DNA of 5,462 nt from Verrucomicrobiales bacterium (lineage in GTDB: Bacteria > Verrucomicrobiota > Verrucomicrobiia > Verrucomicrobiales > Akkermansiaceae), in NCBI GenBank assembly GCA_002729295.1, contig PBTU01000085.1, positions 9,344-14,805 of the forward strand, read 5' to 3'. A model generated the notes under the pieces. That model was not told where the DNA came from. It worked only from the letters and a program-made list of their open reading frames with translations, and ran no database searches. Below, in pieces: positions 1-4,430 of this stretch. Every line of letters starts with the position of its first letter. Position 1 is the first letter of the stretch. The position numbers were made by a program, and so were the translations under genes.

Positions 1-1493
1 AACCATGCCGGAAAGCTTACCTGTGGACCGGTCACCTTGAGTGATTGGGCGCGATCAGTGAATGTTCCGTCCCCATTATTGTGATAAAGTCGGTTATCGT
101 CATCGAAGTTGGAAACATAAATGTCCGGATAAGAGTCTCTATTGTAGTCACCCCAGACAACGGCTTTTGTGAAGCGTTCGTTTGTGACGCCGGCAATTTT
201 GGCCTGGTCGGAGAATGTTCGATTGCCATTGTTGCGAAACAATTGGCAGGGGATCACTGTCCCTTTTAGAAGTGTCTCATTGCCAATGTATAGATCCAAG
301 TCGCCATCATTGTCATAGTCTGCCCAGGAGGCGGTTTGGGTCGGTGCGTTGATTTCGGCTAAACCACTTTCGTAAGTAATATCGGTAAATTGCGCGATGC
401 CAGAAACTCCGTCGTTCCGAAGGAGTGAATTGGGGTGGCGCCCTTGCGAACCAAGCCAAGCTCCCCGCAAAACGAGAACGTCGAGCCAGCCGTCATTGTC
501 AAAGTCGGCTTGAACCATATTCAGTCCACCAAGGATCCCAGTGAGTCCAGCCTCCTCGGTGCGTTCCAGGAAAGTGCCATCTGCTTGATTTATAAAGAGT
601 CTGAGCTGTCCGGAGGTATTGTAGCTGGAGACAAGGAGGTCGAGATTGCCATCATTATTGAAATCGTCTGCAACGACTCCTCCGGCCAGACTGAAGGTGT
701 CGAGTCCAAGTTTTCGTGCGCTATTTTTGAAGCGAGGGGAGTCGAAGGGCTCATCAGGTAAGAACTTGTCCAATTCAATGAGATACTTTGGAGGAACCTT
801 GTGTGGGTAATCGCCGATGGTCATGTATGCGATATTGAGCAGCCAGAGAGCCTGAAGGCGATGCGGAGCGTATCCCTCAGAGTGCTTCAAGACGGCCTCA
901 AAGTAGGAGATTGCATTTCGGGAGGCTATTTTATCGGTATGAATGCCCTCACCCTGAATGGGCATGATACAACTTTCAGGAGTATTGCGTTGGCAGCAAT
1001 TGTTCGTTTCGGCTTGTCTTAAGTAGGCGATCCCGATGTTGAAACGAAGGGAGTTGATGAGATTGAAAGCATTTTTTTTTGGCCAGCCAGCAATAATTTT
1101 GGGTAGGTAATCCTTTTCGCATTGCCTGAGGAGACGGATCGTTTCGAGCTCGTTCCCCAATTTGAGTTCAGCCTTGCCTAGATCTGTTTTTAGTTGGGCG
1201 ATTGTTGCAATCGGAGCATCAGGTGCCAGTGCGTCCAAATTGGCGCGAAGCATGCGGGATCGCTTGTCCCCAAAGAAGGTATTTTCTTCGTTGGTGTTGA
1301 GAACGATCTCCCCGAGTGCCTTCAGCATCATCTGATGGCTCTCAGAACCGAGATTCGCGGGACTTGGCCAGACCTTCTCAACTGCCTGAGATGAGGAGGG
1401 GCTCAGTGTCGGCTGGGAGGAGTCCTGTGTGAGGTGAATTATGGTAGCTCCTGAAATTACTACCACAGCTAGGATGACTATTATTGTTTTCAA
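1..1493 (-). CDS. CRTAC1-family FG-GAP/VCBS repeat protein, N-terminal part (C-terminus off the left edge)
   Basis: The frame is open without a stop from 1493 to the left edge, 497 codons. The first residues (MKTIIVILAVVVISGAT) form a signal peptide or N-terminal membrane anchor, with no lipobox, so the rest is probably periplasmic or surface-exposed. Residues about 35-265 are a helical, TPR-like region containing a Cys-rich stretch (C166, C167, C175, in NTPESCIMPIQGEGIH) of the kind seen before the propeller in this family. Four Asp-rich FG-GAP/VCBS calcium-binding loops follow at about 276-285 (DDFNNDGNLD), 330-338 (DFDNDGWLD), 392-400 (DYDNDGDLD) and 449-457 (DYNRDSYPD), spaced 54-62 residues apart, as in an integrin-like beta-propeller. 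An ASPIC/UnbV domain is expected beyond the edge. An in-frame TAA (1499-1497) lies just upstream and the first ATG would remove the signal sequence, so TTG at 1493 is chosen; no clear Shine-Dalgarno is seen. The family is confident; the cellular role is unknown, with binding or adhesion plausible. Confidence 0.9.
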   Translation of the reverse strand, partial: MKTIIVILAVVVISGATIIHLTQDSSQPTLSPSSSQAVEKVWPSPANLGSESHQMMLKALGEIVLNTNEENTFFGDKRSRMLRANLDALAPDAPIATIAQLKTDLGKAELKLGNELETIRLLRQCEKDYLPKIIAGWPKKNAFNLINSLRFNIGIAYLRQAETNNCCQRNTPESCIMPIQGEGIHTDKIASRNAISYFEAVLKHSEGYAPHRLQALWLLNIAYMTIGDYPHKVPPKYLIELDKFLPDEPFDSPRFKNSARKLGLDTFSLAGGVVADDFNNDGNLDLLVSSYNTSGQLRLFINQADGTFLERTEEAGLTGILGGLNMVQADFDNDGWLDVLVLRGAWLGSQGRHPNSLLRNDGVSGIAQFTDITYESGLAEINAPTQTASWADYDNDGDLDLYIGNETLLKGTVIPCQLFRNNGNRTFSDQAKIAGVTNERFTKAVVWGDYNRDSYPDIYVSNFDDDNRLYHNNGDGTFTDRAQSLKVTGPQVSFPAW

Positions 1494-1546
1494 TATTTAT
1501 CGGTTGAACGGAGTTTTCCTGAGAGTCATCTCAATCGTGAAAATTT

Positions 1547-1576
1547 ACTATAAAATTATTCATTGAGCCTTTCCAA
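1547..1576 (-). promoter_or_regulatory. Candidate promoter of the FG-GAP gene
   Basis: Read leftward, TTGGAA (1576-1571) and TATAGT (1552-1547) are separated by 18 bases. Transcription would start near 1540, giving a leader of roughly 45-50 bases before the TTG start at 1493. The match to the sigma70 consensus is moderate and the region is AT-rich, so chance matches are likely. Confidence 0.4.
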
Positions 1577-1664
1577 AGTGAGTCCTCATATTTTGTGAGA
1601 TGCCGGGGGAGGTGTGGGGAAGACATGCTTCATAGGTAAACAGCATCTGAAATAGGAGCGGTAA

Positions 1665-1685
1665 CGGAAAATCGATCTTTTTCCG
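1665..1685. repeat. Perfect inverted repeat, possible operator or RNA hairpin
   Basis: CGGAAAA (1665-1671) and TTTTCCG (1679-1685) are exact reverse complements around a 7-base centre. Beyond a small mismatch (AA opposite C), GGT (1660-1662) can also pair with ACC (1687-1689). It lies about 25 bases upstream of the predicted ctaA -35 box, a position suited to a regulator site. No run of T follows on either strand, so a terminator is unlikely. Confidence 0.35.
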
Positions 1686-1709
1686 CACCATCAAAAACAA
1701 TAACTCGGG

Positions 1710-1737
1710 TTGTCATCGTGAAAGTCCCGGTTAGAAT
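1710..1737 (+). promoter_or_regulatory. Probable sigma70-type promoter of ctaA
   Basis: TTGTCA (1710-1715) and TAGAAT (1732-1737) are spaced 16 bases apart, each one mismatch from the consensus hexamers TTGACA and TATAAT. The -10 box ends only 6 bases before the GTG start at 1744, so the expected transcription start coincides with or sits next to the start codon. The mRNA would then be leaderless or nearly so, which agrees with the absence of a Shine-Dalgarno sequence upstream of GTG. Confidence 0.6.
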
Positions 1738-1743
1738 TCGCCC

Positions 1744-2721
1744 GTGCGAAAGAATGCTGTTCAACGACTGGCTCTATTGTCTCTTTCTTTGCTCATTTTT
1801 TTGATTTTGGCCGGAGCTACTGTTCGGGTAACAGGTTCTGGATTAGGATGTCCCGATTGGCCGACATGTTGGGGGCAGTTGATTCCACCGACGAATCTCG
1901 CTCAGGTCGATTTTGACGAGCTGGATGTCGAACGCTTTCAGCGGTCCGCGAAGCGCTTTGGCCGTGATCCCAATGAAGTGACGGTGGAGAGTTTGAAAAA
2001 AGACTTTAACCCGACTCATGTCTGGATTGAGTTCGTAAACCGACTACTCGCGCTGCCGACCTTGCTGGCGGTGTTTTTGTTAATGGTGGTGGCGCTGAGG
2101 AGTAAAACGGCGACTCCGAGAGTTCGGAAGTTGGCGGTCGGAGCATTTGTGGTGACAATTTTAAATGCGCTCTTCGGGATCGTGGTGGTGGCGAGCGGTT
2201 TGAATACCGGGGTGGTCACGGTGCACATGGCGCTGGCTTTTTTACTGCTCTTCTTTTTGGTGTATATTGTTTGGGGTGGCGGGGTGAGGAAGGCAGAGAT
2301 TCCGGGGGCCAGTCGTCGAGCCGTCATGGTGCTGCTGGTAGTAGTAATGCTGGAATGGTTCATGGGCTCGCAGATTCGTGAAATGACCGATGAACTCCAG
2401 CGAAAGTATGGGACGGCATCAAGGCCGGAATGGATCAGTCAAATTCGCGACTCCTGGTGGTTTTTGATTCATCGAAGCTTTTCGTGGTCGATTCTCATCG
2501 TGGCGCTTTATGTGGGGGCGAAGGTGAAATGGCAGGGTTTTGTGCCTCGCCTGGTGCTTTCTGTGGTGGGCGTCTTGATGGTAATGGGAGTGGTGTTAAG
2601 TTACGCGGGGATTCATGCCGTGACGCAGGTTTTTCATGTGGGCTTGGCCGGGGTCTTGGTGAGCGCGGTGTTTTATTGGTATTTGGCCGCCGCCGGGGAA
2701 AAGGGAGGTGATGGTGTCTGA
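1744..2721 (+). CDS. ctaA: Heme A synthase, COX15/CtaA family
   Basis: This membrane enzyme oxidises the C8 methyl of heme O to a formyl group, giving heme A for aa3/caa3-type cytochrome oxidases. The 325-residue product has eight hydrophobic segments (about 9-28, 97-118, 128-150, 156-177, 192-208, 240-258, 268-288, 298-318), the full CtaA fold. Family marks are VRVTGSGLGCPDWPTCWG (27-44) with the loop-1 cysteine pair C36/C42, WIEFVNR (94-100) in TM2, H161 in TM4, GSQIRE (208-213), H243-R244 in TM6 and H298 in TM8. Oddities are N99 where the family usually has the TM2 heme-ligand His (ExxHR), with H92 seven residues earlier, and a long charged loop of about 50 residues between C42 and TM2. 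GTG at 1744 is chosen because an in-frame TAG lies at 1732-1734 and no other start precedes TM1. The end overlaps the next gene. Family assignment is firm; full activity is inferred. Confidence 0.93.
   Translation: MRKNAVQRLALLSLSLLIFLILAGATVRVTGSGLGCPDWPTCWGQLIPPTNLAQVDFDELDVERFQRSAKRFGRDPNEVTVESLKKDFNPTHVWIEFVNRLLALPTLLAVFLLMVVALRSKTATPRVRKLAVGAFVVTILNALFGIVVVASGLNTGVVTVHMALAFLLLFFLVYIVWGGGVRKAEIPGASRRAVMVLLVVVMLEWFMGSQIREMTDELQRKYGTASRPEWISQIRDSWWFLIHRSFSWSILIVALYVGAKVKWQGFVPRLVLSVVGVLMVMGVVLSYAGIHAVTQVFHVGLAGVLVSAVFYWYLAAAGEKGGDGV
2703..2710 (+). promoter_or_regulatory. Strong Shine-Dalgarno for the MFS gene, inside the end of ctaA
   Basis: GGGAGGTG lies within the last codons of ctaA and matches the 16S rRNA 3' end well. 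GGAGG ends at 2708. That leaves 2 bases before ATG at 2711 and 5 bases before GTG at 2714, so GTG 2714 has the better spacing although ATG is the better codon. The GTG at 2708 overlaps the site itself and is an unlikely start. Confidence 0.6.
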
Positions 2722-3925
2722 GGAAAATCAGGAATTCCATCGCAAGACATTTGCTCTTGATACGATTCGGGCTGCTCCTGCCGGAGTGGTGGAGACCCTG
2801 GGGACGACCTTTACTATTTTGCTGGCGAACCGGGTGTTTCAGGCCGGGGATATGGCCAAGGCATCTTTGGTGGCAATGCCGAGCCTGGGTTTGTTGCTGA
2901 GTTTATTTGTGGTGCAAGGGGTGCGGCGGAGCGGGATGTCGGTGAATGCAATGCTGGCCCTGATCTTTGCTGTTTCCGGAGGCGGATTCATGGTCGCTTC
3001 CTTCGCCGGAGATCGCTTTGATATTTATCTTATGGGGATGACGGTGGCCCTGATCACGGTGACCTTGAATATCCCGCTCTTCTCGCAGATTTACCAAAAG
3101 CATTATCCGAACAGCAGGAGAGGAAGTTTGTTTTCTACCACGGCATTTCTTCGGAAAATTTTCGCGATTGGAGCAGCTGCGCTCTTCGGATGGATGCTGA
3201 CGCAATCTCTCGATAACTATCCCATTCTGCTGTGGTCCTATGCCGGGGCATCATTTTTGATGGTAGTTTGTGTGCTTTTAATGGACCGGGTGACATTGAG
3301 TAAAAGTCGACAGGTGAAGCTTTTCGAGGCCTTCCGCCATGTCTCCGAGGATAAGCCATTTCGGAAGATGCTCATTTCCTGGATGATCTTGGGTTTGGGG
3401 AACCTCCTCTGCTTTTCGCTCTTCGTGGAGTATATTTCGAACAAGGATTACGGATTCGATTTTGATGAAAACAAGATTAGTCTGATCACTACGGTGGTGC
3501 CGGAGTTTCTCTTCTTTGTCTTCGTTTTGGTTTGGGGGCGACTTTTTGACCGGATGAATTTTTATGTCCTGCGCTGCCTGATCAATGTCTTTTTTGCGTT
3601 GGGAGTTCTGTTTTACTATCTCGGGAGTGCTGAGTGGTGCCTCTTCGTGGGGATTGGATTACATGGAGTGGCAAGGGCCGGGGGGAACGTGGCTTGGAGT
3701 CTTTGGGTGACGAAATTTTCGCCGGCCGAGCACGTGGCTGAATACATGAGCGTGCATACTTTTCTCACCGGCTGTCGGGGAGTGATTGCTCCCTTCATCG
3801 CCTTTAAGCTGGCCTCTGAAATTGGTCCGGCATGGGTCGGTGGGATCGGAGCGGGATTGATCTTTTTTGCGACCGCGATGTTGGGAACATCGGTGGCCCA
3901 GGGAGTGGAGACGAGAGAGCCCTAA
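2711..3925 (+). CDS. Major facilitator superfamily (MFS) permease, substrate unknown
   Basis: The 404-residue product (from ATG 2711) is hydrophobic throughout, with segment spacing that suggests 12 membrane helices, and its length is normal for an MFS carrier. It opens with a short cytoplasmic N-terminus. The first half has the loop motif NSRRGSLFST (134-143), and a central charged linker follows (about 195-219). The second half has the motif-A-like GRLFDR (276-281). A conserved-looking stretch ARAGGNVAWSLWVTKFSP (321-338), followed by EYMSVHTFLTG (344-354), resembles an MFS subgroup I recall from Planctomycetota and Verrucomicrobiota; the substrate of that group is not known to me. The gene overlaps the last 11 bases of ctaA, so the two are probably co-transcribed and translationally coupled. 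This makes a link to heme or respiration possible, but it is only an inference. Alternative starts are GTG 2708 and GTG 2714. Confidence 0.85.
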   Translation: MVSEENQEFHRKTFALDTIRAAPAGVVETLGTTFTILLANRVFQAGDMAKASLVAMPSLGLLLSLFVVQGVRRSGMSVNAMLALIFAVSGGGFMVASFAGDRFDIYLMGMTVALITVTLNIPLFSQIYQKHYPNSRRGSLFSTTAFLRKIFAIGAAALFGWMLTQSLDNYPILLWSYAGASFLMVVCVLLMDRVTLSKSRQVKLFEAFRHVSEDKPFRKMLISWMILGLGNLLCFSLFVEYISNKDYGFDFDENKISLITTVVPEFLFFVFVLVWGRLFDRMNFYVLRCLINVFFALGVLFYYLGSAEWCLFVGIGLHGVARAGGNVAWSLWVTKFSPAEHVAEYMSVHTFLTGCRGVIAPFIAFKLASEIGPAWVGGIGAGLIFFATAMLGTSVAQGVETREP

Positions 3926-3953
3926 AAAATCTCGAATTCCGTGAGATCAGGGC
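3919..3953 (+). terminator. Imperfect stem-loop at the end of the ctaA-MFS operon
   Basis: GCCCT (3919-3923) pairs with AGGGC (3949-3953), and ATCTC (3929-3933) pairs with GAGAT (3943-3947) inside it, separated by an asymmetric internal loop. The structure spans the MFS stop codon. No run of T follows, so it is a poor intrinsic terminator and may only protect the 3' end of the mRNA. Confidence 0.3.
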
Positions 3954-3981
3954 TTGCCACAGGGAGGCGGATCAGTAGTAT
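3954..3981 (+). promoter_or_regulatory. Promoter of the tRNA-Thr gene
   Basis: TTGCCA (3954-3959) and TAGTAT (3976-3981) are spaced 16 bases apart, close to the sigma70 consensus. Transcription would begin near 3988, about 38 bases before the mature tRNA 5' end. The preceding gene ends at 3925, so the tRNA can be expressed on its own. Confidence 0.6.
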
Positions 3982-4002
3982 CCGCGCCGTTGCAGGGCGG
4001 AT
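3980..4002 (+). repeat. GC-rich inverted repeat between the promoter and the tRNA
   Basis: ATCCGC (3980-3985) pairs with GCGGAT (3997-4002); with one bulged G, CC (3987-3988) pairs with GG (3995-3996) around the loop GTTGCA. GGCGGATC also occurs directly repeated at 3966-3973 and 3996-4003, so the segment can fold in two ways. The predicted transcription start lies inside the repeat, so at most half of it would be in the tRNA precursor. Function is unknown. Confidence 0.35.
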
Positions 4003-4025
4003 CTTAGTTCTTCCTATTGTGATAA

Positions 4026-4101
4026 GCCACCTTAGCTCAGTTGGTAGAGCTACTGATTTGTAATCAGTAGGTCGACGGTTCGAGTCCGTCAGGTGGCTCC
4101 A
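4026..4101 (+). tRNA. tRNA-Thr, anticodon UGU, CCA encoded
   Basis: All arms of the cloverleaf are present. The acceptor GCCACCT (4026-4032) pairs with AGGTGGC (4091-4097). The D stem is GCTC/GAGC (4035-4038, 4047-4050). The anticodon stem ACTGA/TCAGT encloses the loop TTTGTAA, with TGT at 4059-4061. The variable loop is 5 bases, and the T stem GACGG/CCGTC encloses TTCGAGT. Every stem is perfectly paired, the discriminator base is T (4098) and CCA (4099-4101) is encoded. The anticodon reads ACA threonine codons, and the D and anticodon arms resemble the well-known bacterial tRNA-Thr(UGU). Confidence 0.96.
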
Positions 4102-4106
4102 TTTTC

Positions 4107-4140
4107 CCCGCTTTAGCTCAGTGAGTTATTGGGTTTTTTT
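4107..4140 (+). terminator. Probable intrinsic terminator after tRNA-Thr
   Basis: TAGCTC (4114-4119) pairs with GAGTTA (4123-4128), including one G-U pair, over a 3-base loop. CCC (4107-4109) can pair with GGG (4131-4133) outside an internal loop. Seven T residues (4134-4140) follow directly, then CTTTT. The T tract is convincing; the stem is only moderate. Confidence 0.5.
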
Positions 4141-4430
4141 CTTTTCGTGAGAGTGTTAACAAAGTTTCCGGTAACCCTAAAATCACTCTAAAAAACGGAT
4201 GGCAGAGCAAATACTGAGTCGGCCAGTGCATCAGCTTTGGTGCAAATCTCGCTGTAAAGCTGTCCCAGAGCATGGCCAGATAATGCGCGGCGTATTTACG
4301 GTGGCCCCTTAGTTTGTTTGGTGGGCAAGAAGTGCACCGCTCCAAGGGCGGGAAGAACGCGGAAACCAAGGTTGGGCGGGTTACATGGGGGAGAAAGGAG
4401 GTTGTGCTTCTTTCCCTTCCATTTTGTCAT
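4141..4430. other. Intergenic stretch without a confident gene; weak leftward open frame
   Basis: About 290 bases separate the tRNA terminator from the end of the SPFH gene. I see no promoter pair, RNA gene or mobile-element ends. A leftward frame at 4369-4118 would give 83 residues from a TTG start. Its middle (KLRGHRKYAAHYLAMLWDSF) is basic and aromatic and protein-like rather than low complexity, but I recognise no family. It has no Shine-Dalgarno that I can see, and its 3' part runs through the T tract of the tRNA terminator. It could be a decayed gene fragment or chance. Facing 3' ends (tRNA rightward, SPFH leftward) make this a convergent region. Confidence 0.4.

Larger units (their letters stand above)
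1494..1743. promoter_or_regulatory. Divergent intergenic region between the FG-GAP gene and ctaA
   Basis: This 250-base, fairly AT-rich stretch has no credible coding frame and separates two divergently read genes. It holds one candidate sigma70-type promoter per strand, a perfect 7-base inverted repeat (1665-1685) and a small hairpin TGAGA-GTCA-TCTCA (1520-1533) that would lie in the 5' leader of the leftward transcript. Shared regulation of the two genes is possible but nothing in the sequence proves it. Confidence 0.7.

Noticed and set aside
32..778. Short leftward frames at 32-229 and 590-778
   Set aside because: They are in the wrong frame of the same strand as the FG-GAP gene; the true frame stays open across both.
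970..998. Cys-rich stretch in the FG-GAP protein as a cytochrome c heme site
   Set aside because: There is no CxxCH; the cysteines are CC followed by a lone Cys eight residues later, matching the family's own Cys region.
45..1394. Several rightward open frames of 60-110 codons (for example 45-269, 435-761, 801-1022, 1194-1394)
   Set aside because: They lie antisense to the continuous leftward FG-GAP gene, whose Asp-rich repeats are unmistakable; their translations have no family features.
2016..2740. Leftward frames within ctaA and a second rightward frame at 2430-2711
   Set aside because: They are shadows of the clear CtaA reading frame, with Arg/Pro/Ser-rich translations typical of off-frame reading.
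2903..3798. Leftward frames within the MFS gene
   Set aside because: They are antisense to an intact 404-residue membrane protein and carry no recognisable domains.
4074..4101. tRNA-Thr 3' end as a phage or island attachment site
   Set aside because: No second copy of the tRNA 3' end and no integrase gene is visible in the window.
4385..4430. Hairpin downstream of the SPFH stop as a terminator
   Set aside because: The leftward strand can form a stem between GGGAAAG and CTTTCTCCC with a bulge, but no T run follows.
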